A stretch of DNA of 64,000 bases, from assembly GCA_023935145.1 (NCBI GenBank), contig CM043700.1, forward strand, positions 26,851,501 through 26,915,500. The letters run 5' to 3'. Numbering within the stretch: position 1 is the stretch's first letter; each line of letters opens with the position of its first letter. A program made the translations under genes and the position numbers. Below the pieces are notes generated by a model. It was not told where the DNA came from. It worked only from the letters and a program-made list of their open reading frames with translations, and did no database searches. This document shows, in pieces, positions 1 through 11,041 of this stretch. Origin of the DNA: Bretschneidera sinensis (Eukaryota; Streptophyta; Magnoliopsida; Brassicales; Akaniaceae).

Positions 1-345
1 GGCTTAATCAAAATTCTCAGCTTTGGAGATTTTTTGGAGACGTAGGACCGAGCATGTGAGGCTTAGTCAAAATGTTCGGCCTTGGATACATAGGACCGAG
101 CATATGAAGCTTAGTAAAAATGCCCAGCCTTGGAGATTCTCTAGTGGCGTGGGACTGAGCATATGAGGCTTAGTCAAAATGCTCGGCCTTGGAGACATGG
201 GATCGAGCATATGAGAATTAATCAAAATGCTCGGCCTTGGAGATTCTCTGGAGACGTGGGCCGAGCATATGAGGCTCAGCCAAAATGCTTGGCCTTGGAG
301 ATTCTCTGGAGACGTGGGACCGAGCATATGAAGCTCAGTCAGCTT
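1..345. repeat. Tandem repeat, about 59 bp period, about 6 units
   Basis: Six head-to-tail units are visible, each starting near GCTTAGTCAAAATGCTCGGC and ending with GACCGAGCATATGAG. Units come in two lengths, about 59 bp and about 48 bp. The short ones lack roughly 11 bp of the central GATTCTCTGGA segment. The array runs off the left edge of the window, so its full size is unknown. On its right it abuts, at about position 345, the start of a gypsy integrase reading frame on the minus strand, so it has replaced or displaced the rest of that integrase. Open frames through the array are only a by-product of the repetition. Confidence 0.9.
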
Positions 346-1554
346 CTATATACCCCTTCATGAACTTCCCAAAGGGCATAGTCAGCTTCTGCGGGCCCGA
401 GGCATTTCAGATAAGGCATAGTGAGACATTTTTTATACAACTTCTCATCTATAACCACATATCGGGAAACGCGAAAGATAAGCTTCCTCGCTTCATTCCT
501 CTGTTTGGGGAGCTGTCCATCACGTAAATACCAGAGGATCGGGTCTATCCAAGTTTCACCTTCAATTACAGGGAGTACAAGTACCTTATCAATGCTCAGC
601 GTGGCGAGAGTCTCAAGGTAGATGACTTGGGTTAGCTCGGTCTATCGAGAGAAGGCGAGTTGGACTAGAGCATAAGCTTTTGAATTCTCAGCCCGAGGAA
701 CTTAAGTTATCCGAAATACTCTGAATGCAGTGGCAAGTTCTTTAGCCTCCTTAAGATACCAAGTAATTTTCTCACCCCGGGCTTCAAATTCACCATTCAT
801 ATGATTTACCACCAATTGCAAGTCGTTGTATGTGTTCAGGGCTTCAGCGGCCATCGCTTTTGCCAGTTTTATTCTGGCAAGTAGTGCCTTATACTCTGCT
901 TCATTGTTAGAAGTTTTGAACCCAAACCTTAAAGCATATTCAATGGTGAACCCTTCTGGACTACAAAAGATGAGCCTTGCTCCACTCTCAGTATTGTTCG
1001 AGGAGTCATCTACGTGAAGAGACCACTACGAAATTTGCTTAGCTATCCCTGATTCTGGCACTTTGCTCTGATCTACTTGGAGCGTTGTTTCCATGATTAA
1101 GTTCGCAAGAGCCTTAGCCTTGATCACTTTTTGAAGGTTGTACCAGATGTCGAACTCTTCGAGCTCTATAGACCACTTGACCATTCTCCCCGAAATGTCC
1201 GGGTTATGAAGCACTTGTCTCATCGGCTGATCTGTCAAGAGGACGATGGTGTGTGCCTAGAAATACGACGGAAGTTTTCGTACTGTAATTAAGAGGGCAT
1301 ATGCCATCTTCTTTATCTGGAGGTGTCGTACTTCGGCGTCGTGAAGGACTTTGCTAACATAGTACACGGGTTTCTTGACACCCATATCTTCCTGAATAAA
1401 AACATGTGCCACCATTTTTTGCCCAACCAACAGATATAGGTAAAGTTCATCTCCTGCAATAGGCTTGGTCAGAAGCGTGGGAGAACTCAGTTACTCTTTT
1501 AGCTCTTCAAAGGCTCTCTGACAGTCTTCAGTCCAGATAAAGTTCTTTGCATTA
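346..1554 (-). pseudogene. Tat-type Ty3/gypsy pol, 3' part: RNase H, second RNase H, integrase start
   Basis: Reading the minus strand from 1550 downward gives the RT-linked RNase H (TEDCQRAFEELKE near 1500-1540; HTIVLLTDQPMRQVL near 1200-1245). A second, archaeal-type RNase H follows (VDDSSNNTESGA, FKTSNNEAEYKALLA, DLQLVVNHMNGEFEA, about 790-1020). Then comes the first part of an integrase (WIDPILWYLRDGQLP, ADYALWEVHEG, about 350-560). The tandem RNase H arrangement is characteristic of the Tat lineage. At least four in-frame stops interrupt it, so it is dead. It continues the reverse transcriptase at 7823-8760; the two halves were separated by the insertion at 1560-7817. Confidence 0.85.
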
Positions 1555-1559
1555 CTAAT
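1555..1559. other. Target-site duplication CTAAT (left copy)
   Basis: CTAAT directly precedes a TGTTGGGAAATC terminus here and directly follows a CCAACA terminus at 7818-7822. Removing everything between restores the broken Tat RT/RNase H reading frame, which independently supports these borders. Confidence 0.85.
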
Positions 1560-1759
1560 TGTTGGGAAATCACCTTGATATGCCCCGGTGGTGATCTTTC
1601 AAACATCCAAGTCTAGAATGACTTGTAATGATCAGAAACAGAGACAGAAATCAAAGAAAAGAAAGAACACAACAATTGTTATTGAGGTTCGGTAATAGCT
1701 TACATCCCCATGAGTTCATCCGAACTCTTTGCACTAAACCAATGAGTTCTTACAAGTTA
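1560..1759 (-). mobile_element. Partial LTR of the middle element (outer end plus about 150 bp)
   Basis: This begins with TGTTGGG next to the CTAAT duplication. From 1607 to 1759 it matches 6980-7132 base for base in length (153 bp each) with about 13 differences. The match stops abruptly after ACAAGTTA, where Athila RNase H sequence begins. The simplest reading is that this is the remaining outer end of one LTR of an element whose other LTR is at 6980-7817, the interior having been lost in a deletion. A canonical TATA box (CTATATAAGG) in the better copy lies on the minus strand, so I infer minus orientation. Whether it is copia or gypsy is not shown by any coding sequence. Confidence 0.7.
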
Positions 1760-3391
1760 GAGAAGTTTAGATCATATCTTATTGGTTCTAAAGTTATTGT
1801 ATTCACTGACCATGCTGCTCTGAGATATTTGTTTTCTAAGAAAGATGCAAAGCCTAGGCTAATCAGATAGATACTCCTACTCCAAGAGTTCGATTTAGAG
1901 ATCAAAGACAAAAAGAGGAGTGAGAATGTAGTTGCGGATCATTTGTCAAGACTCCCATATGAGAGTGATGATAAAGAGTTACCATTAAATGAGAACTTCC
2001 CTGATGAACAACTATTTGCACTCGAGGTAAAACTTCCATGGTATGCTGATATAGTTAATTATCTAGCTGTTAAAATTTTTCCCCCAGGTATGACTACTCA
2101 AGAAAAGAAACGGCTAATATCTCTGTCAAGGCACTACCATTGGGATAATCCATACCTTTTCAAGGTCTGCTCTAATCAAATCTTCAGAAGATGTATCCCA
2201 GAAGAGGAGCATTCGAGCTTGTTACAACATTGCCATCAGTTTGCTTGTGGAGGTCATTTTGGAGCAAAACGAACAGCTCTTAAAGTACTCCAATCTGGTT
2301 TCTATTGGCCTAACCTATTTAAAGATGCTTTCTCCTTTTGCAGCTCATGTGATAGATGCCAGCGGACAGGTAACATCTCTTCCCGAAATCAAATGCCCTT
2401 ACAAAATATTCATGTAGTAGAACTCTTTAACGTATGGAGCATTGATTTCATGGGACCATTTCCTAACTCATTTAGCTATTTATATATTCTTGTGGGCATT
2501 GATTATGTGTCTAAATGGGTTGAGGCTGTCCCCTCAAGGACTAATGATCACAAAGTGGTTATCAAGTTTTTGCAAGCTAACATTTTTACTAGGTTTAGAA
2601 CCCCAAGAGCAATCATCAATGATGGGGGCAGCCACTTCCATCATCGTTCTTTTTCCGAACTACTCCAAAAATATGGGATTACTCATAGAGTTGGCACTCC
2701 ATATCATCCTCAAACCAGTGGCCAAGTAGAAATAAGCAACCAAGAGATCAAAGGAATTTTAGAAAGGACAGTAAAGCCGAATCGAAAGGATTGGTCTCTA
2801 CGCTTAAATGATGCTTTGTGGGCATATAGGACAGCTTATAAGACCCCAATTGGCATGTCTCCCTACGGCCTAGTCTTTGGAAAAGCATGCCATCTCCCGG
2901 TGGAATTAGAACATCGAGCATATTGGACCATTAAGCAGTTCAACTTTGACATGAAGTAAGGGGGTGAGAAAACGAAGCTACATCTAAATGAGCTTGAAGA
3001 ATTGAGATATGAGGCCTATGAGAATGCAAAGTTGTACAAGGAACGGACCAAAGCTTATCATGACAAACAACTAGTCCGAAAGGAGTTCCATGTAGGGCAA
3101 AAGGTGCTGCTATATGACTCTCGATTGCGGTTGTTCCCAGGCAAGCTCAAATCCAGATGGTATGGTCCGTACATGGTCACCAAGGTCTTTCCTCATGGTG
3201 CATTAGAAGTCAGTGGCCCCAACAAAAATCAGCCCTTTACAATCAGTGGACATAGAGCCAAGCCATACCTCGACACCAAATTTCCTCCAAGAGATGAAGA
3301 CTTGGCACTTGAATCAGTACAGTATACAGCTGAAACACAAGTACTAGAGCTCCAAGAGGTGGACTCTAAGTGCCTCCTTCCAAACAACTAG
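1760..3391 (+). pseudogene. Athila-type Ty3/gypsy pol, 3' part: RNase H end and integrase
   Basis: The frame starts inside RNase H ([37 protein letters not shown]) and runs into an integrase. The integrase has the zinc-binding HHCC module ([31 protein letters not shown], about 2225-2375), the DDE core ([43 protein letters not shown]) and the conserved [16 protein letters not shown] block. These signatures are typical of Athila-lineage integrases. The frame is broken by a TAG at 1868-1870 at a position where relatives have tryptophan, and by a TAA at 2957-2959. It then stays open to 3391 through the basic integrase C-terminus. Everything upstream (gag, protease, RT) is missing. Confidence 0.9.
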
Positions 3392-5656
3392 CACGGTAGC
3401 AAGAGAGTGCTTGAGCAAAGTAAAAATTTGATCACCTATTAAGCTAAAGCACCTCTGGTAAGGTTAGTGGTACTGAGGCCACTAACAAATGGTAAGGTTG
3501 TATCGTTTCAATAAATCATTTTCTTTCAGCTAAGGTAAAATTTTTACTTGAGCCCATGTGCCATACTGTTCGAGAGCACAAGTGCGATCGAGTGCACCCC
3601 GAGTGCGATCGAGCGCACTTGAGGCAGAGACATTTATAAGTTGAAAACATTCACTCACGCACTCACTTCACTCACCTCTCTGCGCACCTACACCCTCGCT
3701 CACACTCTACACACTCGCGCTCACGCTCACTCGCACACCTCCCTGCCACTTTAAAACCTCACCATCGTCCTCCCCTATCACTACCATCCCCCATCATCCC
3801 CACCGTTTACCCCCTCCTTCTTCCACATTGGGTCAACATACACGGTACCCAATTATTTTTTTATACACACACGGATTTCTATATTTTGCTTTAAATTCTT
3901 ATCTATACATCTTAAAATTTGTGTCTGTTTGGGGTTTGTCTTGTTTGCAGGAGGCTAAGTACGAATTCAAGTCTTACAAACCATCACTTAGTTTTTTGGT
4001 GCACACCACCTGTTCGAGAAAAGTCTGACCGTGTGCGATCGAGCGCACAGTACTTGCGATCGAGCGCATAGACAGATTCTTAGCTGAGCTATCCTCCTTC
4101 CGAGGCGAGGTCGCTACCACCACCACACTTGTACATCAGCGCATCGACAGTTTGGAGGCACACTTCACACGACAGGAGGCCATGCTGCAGGCCATTCTTG
4201 ATCGCCTACTTCCGACACCCGGTACATCTCCGACTGCACCACCTGATGATCAGCAGTGAGAGAGTACCACGTTTGGCTGAAGACGTAAAACTTAGCACTC
4301 ATGGGAGGCACCCCAAAGCATATCATTTTCATAGTTTATTATTAGTATTTCATAGTTTACTTTTCTTTTGTTATTTATTACTTGTTTTCCATTTTATATC
4401 TGTTTTTCTTTCTTTTTCGAGGACAGTGTGAGTGCATCCAGTTGAAGTTTAGGGGCGTGCTACGAGCCATGTCAGCCATCAGTTCTCCATCTCCCAGGTC
4501 AGCTCATTCCATGCTATTCACACATTGGGGACAATGTGCAATTTAAGTTTGGGGGTATGGGGACACATTCACACACTCACTATGTCCCACATTTTTTTTG
4601 TTGCTATTTTCATAAATAAATACATGTTCATTCTATCCAATAAACTTTTTTTTGATCTCAACAAAACTTTATGATTCGACTTCATCAGCGAGCTTAACAC
4701 TTTGAACATATAGACCAATAATCAAGTTTTGAACCTAGATCACTGCCTTTTAGGCATTTAAGAATTCACAAGTTTAACTTAAACTATCACGAGCACATTA
4801 GCACATAATTGTGTGGGGAATGACATATTATTTGGATTGGTATGTTTCTTTTGCTTGACTGTGAACTAGATGACCTATTAGATTAACATTTTGGCATATA
4901 AAAATAGAAAAGATTGATTCATGCTTAAAAAAAAAAATGCTCCTAATGATCAATAAAAACAAATCTTCCGCTGAGTAACTGTCTCTCTTGCCTCAGTAAG
5001 CATTGAGTGTCACGTCAAAAGGTGAAAAATCTTAAATGGTTATTAAAAAGAACTTTCCGCTGAGTAACTGGCCCTCTTGCTTCAGTAAGCATTGAGTTTC
5101 ACGTCAAAAGGTGGAAAATTCTAAGTGGTAGCAGTAAAACCAGTTTTGTTTCGTAACCTTGTTGACTCGAGCTAGTAAGTCCTTAGGGGTGTCTTTACAC
5201 CTAATGCCCTAAAACCATCTGGTTTGAGAGTCATTAACTAAACGCTCGTTACACGAGTCAACAAGAAAGCTTAAGGGAACTAACTCGGCAAAAAGATCAC
5301 AAATAAAAGTCTATGCCATATTTGTTGACTCTAATAGGAAGTTTGGTGAATCTTGAGTCATCGAAACAATACACGTTTGAATTTCTTGAAAACCCAATCT
5401 TTTGTGTGCTAGTCACCACACACTAAAGTCAAATTTGTGATGTCTTAAGCTACTTCATGCAAATGGTTTGCGTTCAAAACTCTTAATTATTGTAAAAATA
5501 TGTTTACACTTGTTAAGCTTGCTCATAAATGTGCATCATAATGTTGTGCAAGATCTAGATTTTTGATTGACACTATGAACATTGGATTTATCCATGTTTT
5601 CGTTTTAGTTTTTAATTTAGTAATGCTAAGGGACTAGCAATATGTAAGTTTGGGGG
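3392..5656 (+). mobile_element. Athila element 3' non-coding/env-region remnant
   Basis: About 2.3 kb separates integrase from the 3' LTR. Athila elements often have an env-like reading frame here, but I see no supported protein. Landmarks are a CT/CA-rich stretch at 3660-3800, several copies of a TGCGATCGAGCGCAC motif at 3585-3620 and 4028-4070, and an AAGTTTGGGGGTATGGGGAC purine tract at about 4546-4566. A true polypurine tract AAGTTTGGGGG sits just before the LTR at 5646-5656. Confidence 0.7.
4966..5140. repeat. Direct duplication, about 89 bp unit, inside the Athila remnant
   Basis: Two adjacent copies start at 4966 and 5055. Both contain TTCCGCTGAGTAACTG, then CAGTAAGCATTGAGT and CACGTCAAAAGGTG, with a few substitutions. 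Confidence 0.85.
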
Positions 5657-6979
5657 TGTGATAGATGCTTAAATATTCATATTTAAGCCCCCTTATTTAC
5701 AGTTGTTAGGTCCTTAATTATGTTAATTTTATCTCTTTTACTCCATTTGTGTGTTTTACATGTTTTTATAGGGTCTTGGATAAAAAGAAGTAGTTTTGGC
5801 ACTTAAACGAAGAAATCTGGAAAGCCCTGGAGCATTCTCTGCACAAATTGCGATCGATCACACCATGCAATGCGATCAAGCGCACAATGCGATCATGCGC
5901 ACACTTGAAGGATCGAGCGCACACTGCGATCGAGCGCACATGTACGGGCGTGAACAGTAAACTGCAGAACCCTATTTTGGAAATAAGAGAATTATTGTTT
6001 TAGGAAGGTTTAGGAACTCATGGTTCTCTTAGGACTTCTCAAGGACCTATAAATACACTTGTAACTCACACACAAAAGACACATATTAGATAGAAAACAC
6101 TTCTCTCTTTTCTTTTACTTGGAGTTGAGGGCTTGGGAGAGAATTGACACCTTTTCTCTCGGGTTTATTCTTCTCCTTTATGTTTAGTTTATTTATAATA
6201 TTTACTTCAGTTAGTATGTGTAACACTAACTCTCTTATAGGGCTCGATTGAAGCCCTAGTTATGCATTCCCATATTTTTATTCATTGATAAAATCTTTTC
6301 CAATAGCTTATTATGTTACTTAACTTGATTAACACCTGTGCTTATTTAAATTCCTCATATGTATGTGTAAGGCCAACATATGCATGTGGTATGGATGGGT
6401 TAGTTAGATCAATTTGGATGACCGAGTCCTGGGTCTAACATTAGTAACAAGAGATATCTTATCCAGATACCCGGGTTAATCAACATGGGAAACCGAGAGT
6501 AGATACCATGCCCTAGGTCTCATGTGGTTGTCGATTTCCACAGTACTTATGTTTTCTTAAGGGACAACTCGAGCAGATACCATGCTGAATCCCTTAAGAA
6601 AGAAAAGAGTTAGAGTAGATACCATGCCTAACTCGTTGCTTAGGAAAATCAATAGCTTAAGGAGTAGATACCATGCCCTTAGGTTGGCAACCAGTAGGTA
6701 TACATAATAAAGCTAGTGCACTGATACCTTATACACATTGGGAATGTATGACTAGTGGTGGATATCAAAGTCCTATGTCTTTATTATTATCAAATCACCT
6801 TCCAACAAATATTTATCTCTTTTTACTTTTGAGAAACTAATTCTAAAAAACAACTTTACCAATCCCTGTGGAGATGACCTTGCTTTCGCACACTAGACTA
6901 CACTAATGACCTTGTGCACTTGCAAGTATAACTAGTACGATTACTTCACCTATTTATTTAGGTAGATAAACGCACAACA
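5657..6979 (+). mobile_element. Athila 3' LTR
   Basis: This begins TGTGATAGATGC right after the polypurine tract and ends CGCACAACA, about 1.32 kb. It carries three to four copies of the GCGATCGAGCGCAC motif (5840-5945) and a run of GAGTAGATACCATGCC-like repeats (6490-6690). The next five bases, CTAAG, correspond to CCAAG at 1607-1611 in the interrupted LTR, which is the expected position of a 5-bp target duplication with one later substitution. No matching 5' LTR is present in the window. Confidence 0.8.
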
Positions 6980-7817
6980 CTAAGTCTAGAATGACTTGTA
7001 ATGATCAGAAACAAAAACAGAAATCAAAGAAAAGAAAGAATATAGCAATTGCTATCGAGGTTCGGCAATAGCCTACGTCCCCATGAGTTCCTCCGAACTC
7101 TCTGCACTAAACCAATGAGTTCTTACAAGTTACAACAACTCCTCCCCAAGAATCTTAAGTTCTTAAATAACCAATGAAGATAAGAAAGAAAGTGATAAGA
7201 ACTATTACAAAGCCCTCTATCCAATCTATGCTACTATCTCTTTACAAATAGCCTCTCTTTTGAGATCTATTCTAGTGCCTCTCTTGTGTTTTGTGTCTTT
7301 GCACTCTCACACTTGAACTTGAATACTTTTGTATGATGATCACTTGTATGTCACAATAATAATGAGATTGAAGCTAGGTGACCCCTTATATAGTGAATTA
7401 ACTTCTTGACCAATCTTGAAGGTCAATATCTACCCTTATATCTTGAGGACTAATCAACCATAGCCCTTCATCAATCTTTAATGATCCTGTGTGTTTTGTT
7501 CATGTATCCACGCACCTCTCAAAAGGCTGAAGAAACTAGTCTCAGTATGCCTGGCGCCGTGGCCCAGAACAGGCCGCGGCACACATGCATCACTCTCTGG
7601 GTGCCGTGGCCTGGGGGAGGCTGAGCTCAGTGCACACCTCTTCCAGGCTTCCTCCATACTGGGCGTCGTGGCCTGGGAAGGTTGGGCCACTGCTTGACCT
7701 GATGCTGTACTTTTTTTGACTTGCTATACGCTGAGGCGCACACTTTGTGTGCTGAGGCGCCAAGGTCTTATAAAGAATCTTCTCAAACCATGTTTAAACC
7801 TTAGAAAAACACCAACA
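6980..7817 (-). mobile_element. Second LTR of the middle element, interrupted by Athila
   Basis: Its first 153 bp duplicate 1607-1759. It ends ACACCAACA immediately before CTAAT. On the minus strand it has CACTATATAAGGGG (about 7385-7398) as a likely promoter TATA box. A GC-rich patch at about 7550-7690 contains three GCCGTGGCC-type repeats. Together with the 47 bp at 1560-1606 the LTR would be about 885 bp. Divergence of the shared segment (about 13 of 153) indicates an old insertion. Confidence 0.75.
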
Positions 7818-7822
7818 CTAAT
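7818..7822. other. Target-site duplication CTAAT (right copy)
   Basis: This is the partner of 1555-1559. It follows the CCAACA terminus and is followed by the resumed Tat reverse-transcriptase frame (KCLPFFRAI on the minus strand). Confidence 0.85.
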
Positions 7823-8761
7823 GGCTCTGAAGAAAGGGAGACACTTCTCTGCAGATTTCGACATGAAATAACTAAGTGCCGCTACGCGTCCTATCAACCT
7901 TTGTACTTCCTTTATCGTCCGATGAGAGGTCATACCGAGGATAACCTTGATCTTCTCTTGGTTAGCTTCTATTCCTCTTTTGGTGACCATAAAATCGAGG
8001 AACTTCCCTCCAATGACTCCAAATGCACATTACATAGGGTTCAACTTCATCTAGTGATGCCGAAGTATGTTGAATGCCTCCTCTAGGTCAGAGTTGTGGT
8101 CTTTAGCTTTCACGCTTTTGACCAATATGCCATCCACATAAACTCTCATATTTATTTCGATCTGCTCACGAAAGATCTTTTTCACCAATCTTTGATAGGT
8201 TACCCTGGCATTTTTAAGCCCAAACGGCATAACTTTGTAACAGTACAACCCTTGATCAGTGACGAAGGTTGTTTTCTCTTGGTCAAGTTTATGCATAAGG
8301 ATCTGGTTATAGCTAGAATAGGTGTCCATGAAAGTTAGAAGTTCATGCCCTGAGGTGGTGTCAACCAACTGATCTATTTATGGTAAGGGAAAACTATTTT
8401 TCGGACAGGCCTTATTCAGATCTGTGAAGTCAATACAGATTCACCACTTACAGTTGGGTTTTCTGACCATTACCACATTGGACACCTAATCGAGATAGTC
8501 AGTCTCTCGAATGAAGCCAACCGTGAGGAGTTTATGAACTTCGATCTTGATGGCGGCTTACCTTTCCAGGGTGAATGATCTTTTATTTTGAATGATTGGT
8601 TTGTGGCCTGGGTCCACATTTAACCGGTGCATGATGACATCAAGACTGATCTCTGGCATATTTGAGGCCGACCATGCAAAAAAGTCTTGATTCCTCCGAA
8701 TGAGAGAAAGAAGTGACTCACTGAGCTTTTTGGGGAAACTGAAACCAATCTGGACCATTCT
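7823..8761 (-). pseudogene. Tat-type Ty3/gypsy reverse transcriptase, inactive
   Basis: On the minus strand the RT runs from FFAWSASNMPEISLDVIMHRLNV (starting near 8700; shown here in part only as the conserved FAWS...MPEI...HRLNV pattern) through TSGHELLTFMDTYSSYNQI and GLYCYKVMPFGLKNA to VYVDGILVKS. It ends with GRVAALSYFMSKSAEKCLPF just before the insertion. The catalytic YVDD of reverse transcriptases reads YVDG here (about 8115-8140), which removes one of the two essential aspartates. Stops and a frame change near 8045-8055 and 8400-8560 break the frame as well. It continues at 346-1554. Confidence 0.88.
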
Positions 8762-9620
8762 GGTGATGTTTTTCCTAAGTGGAACGATTGTCAGTTCTTA
8801 CACGGGTCGACCGCGTGGAGCTTAGACTTCATCTCTAAAGTCTTCTATCTCAAGAGGTAAAGCTTCAATTCTCTTCCCTTCCCTCACAAAATTCAGATAA
8901 TTGGACCTAAAGACTTGTTGGTCTCCCTTGACTTTACTAACCCTACTGTCAGTAGGGAACTTTATTTTCAAGTGGTAGATGGATACGACCGTTTTCAATT
9001 CATTGAGGGTGGGCTTACCGAGGATTACGTTGTAAGAAGATGGTCATTTGACCACCTAAAAAGTAGTATGTATTGTGGTAGTCTGTGGAGCTACTCCTGT
9101 AGTAACCGAGAGAACTACATTGTATTCAGCAAACATTAGAGTCCTTAATAACCGTAAAGCGGGGTTGAGATCAGCTTCAGCTGACTATCTCTTAATTGTA
9201 TTTTCTGGAAGGCATCGTTGAACAAGATATCCGTCGAGCTTCTGTTATCAACCAAGATGTGTATGACGTCATGGTTGGCTATAAGAAGAGAAACTTCCAT
9301 GGCATCATCGTGGGTTGTCTGTACTCCTTCAAGATCATCATCCGTGAAAAAGATTGTCTGGCCTGCTTTCTTTCGCTTATGAGGTCCGCTTACGGAAGCT
9401 ACGAACCTGACATATGTTTTCCTGTTTTTCCCAGAGTTGCCTCCGATGGCTGGCCCGCTACATATCGTTTTGATGATTCTAGTAGCTGTGACTTTTTGGC
9501 TTCCCTGGTTAGGCTCCTCTCAGGTCGGCTTAGGTCTCCTTCTAGGAGCTCGATGCTCTCGGTCTTGGCCAGAAAGACGTCTCGGACTCCTTTTGGATCG
9601 GTCAGGCTTTCCCTCTCAAT
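8762..9620 (-). pseudogene. Tat-type Ty3/gypsy protease region
   Basis: The minus strand encodes an aspartic-protease region: VIHILVDNRSSTDILF around 9220-9260, followed by PSTYNAILGRPTLNEL-like and YHLKIKFPT-like patterns nearer 8900-9060. The active-site triad, normally D-[TNS]-G, reads D-N-R here, so the catalytic loop glycine is lost. Several stops interrupt the frame. Its position between gag and RT fits gypsy order. Confidence 0.75.
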
Positions 9621-10970
9621 GTGATCCCATAAATTCTTTTAAATACCCCTGGTTGATGAGGGACTCAATCTGCTGCTTTAAAGCGTGGCACTCCTCAGTA
9701 TCGTGCCCATGGTTTTTATGGAATTGGCACAACTTGCTCTAATCTCCGCTAAGACGTTGCGGCCTTGGAAGCCATCAAAGAATTGCCCTGTCCTGAACCT
9801 GCATCAGAATATTGGTCATGGATGCATTGAGATGAGTGAAACTTTCAAAACGGGTGGTGTCTTTATATCTACCCTCGTGATGGGGTTTTTTGGTTGTCCT
9901 ACCTCGAGGATCACTGATGTCTTTCCTCTTCTTCTTTGTTTCCCTTTCCCTTTCTCTTCGGAAAGCTTGATCATCTTCGATAAGTATGTTCTTCTCTACT
10001 CGGGCCAAGATCTCATTCATGTCTTTAGGCGGTCGCTTGGTGAGCTTAAAGCTGAAGATTCTAGATCTCAGCCTATTTTTTAATGCCAACATCTGTATGT
10101 TGGGATCGAGGTCAGGGTCTCCCATGATGGCAACATTGAACCTTGGGATTTAGGCTCAAAGCCTTTCCCCTCGATGCTGAATGATGTTGAAAAGACTTTC
10201 CAAGGTTTTCTTGGGTCCTTTGCTGCTGAGGAAGTGGGAAGCAAAGATATAGCTAAGCTCTTTGAAAGCACCGATACTTCCCAGCTTCAACCGAGAATAC
10301 CACGTACCGATAGATTTTTCAAGTGACAGGGGAAAAGCTCGACACATGACAGGAACGGAGTACCGATATAGCATCATGGTAGTCTTATAATGTTGTAGGT
10401 GACCCAAGGGGTTTGTTGAGCCATCATAGGGCTTGATTTTTGGCATCCAAAAATTTAGCGGGAGTGGAGTGTCGAGAACTTCCTACGTGAATGGTGGGTC
10501 TTGGATACTGAATCCAGGTTGAGGTTGCTCCTAGAGGAGGAGTCTCATCTAGATCTACTGGCACGAGGTGGTGAAAACTCTGCAGCGAAACGATTGTCGA
10601 CAAGAAGCCCATCATTAGGAGGGCTCGTTCGCTTAGGAGCGCGATGAAGGCTGTCGACCTCCTCCCCGGACTTCGGAGGCCAGGTCCATTACCAAACGAA
10701 AGAGCTCTAAAAACTATACTTGAATCATTAGAATGGCAAGATGCATTGAGGTGGCTCCTCTGAGATCTTCAGGAGGATTTACCTCCGCCTAACGAGGATT
10801 TTGCATTCTCGGAGGAGCTCGCGGGTCACGACCAGGGGTTATATGTTCAGATACAACAGGGAACCTCGAGGCAGACTATTAGCTGTGAGTACTGTTTTGC
10901 GTATGTGTGGCACTGGTTCCTGCGATTCCCCTTCCGGTATTTTTGGTAGTGTTTCTAGACAGCATGGCAG
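9621..10970 (-). pseudogene. Tat-type Ty3/gypsy gag
   Basis: A degraded gag starts near an ATG at about 10968. It includes the conserved capsid-like stretch MPKIKPYDGSTNPLGHLQHY (about 10390-10446), CRAFPLSLEKSIGTWYSRL and FASHFLSSK. Near 9650-9735 it has a zinc-finger-like CQFHKNHGHDTEECHALK typical of Tat gag ends. Multiple stops and frame changes are present. This is a structural protein for retrotransposon particles in functional relatives, and it cannot be made from this copy. Confidence 0.82.
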
Positions 10971-11021
10971 CAGATGAGTTCTTAGATTTCTTCACTTCTA
11001 CTGGTCAGCGAGAGATTGGGT

Positions 11022-11041
11022 TCCCACGGACAACGCCAATC
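11022..11041 (-). other. Primer-binding-site region of the Tat element
   Basis: Immediately inside the LTR the minus strand reads GATTGGCGTTGTCCGTGGGA. This matches the TTGGCGCCGTCTGTGGGA-type sequence that follows the 5' LTR in many Tat elements, with two or three changes. Confidence 0.65.

Noticed and set aside
4540..4566. Purine tract AAGTTTGGGGG as the Athila polypurine tract
   Set aside because: It is not followed by a TG-starting LTR with a matching end. The tract at 5646-5656 adjoins the LTR and is the better candidate.
7478..7697. Overlapping open frames on both strands in the GC-rich patch
   Set aside because: They lie inside the LTR at 6980-7817 and reflect its GCCGTGGCC repeats. 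No family resemblance.
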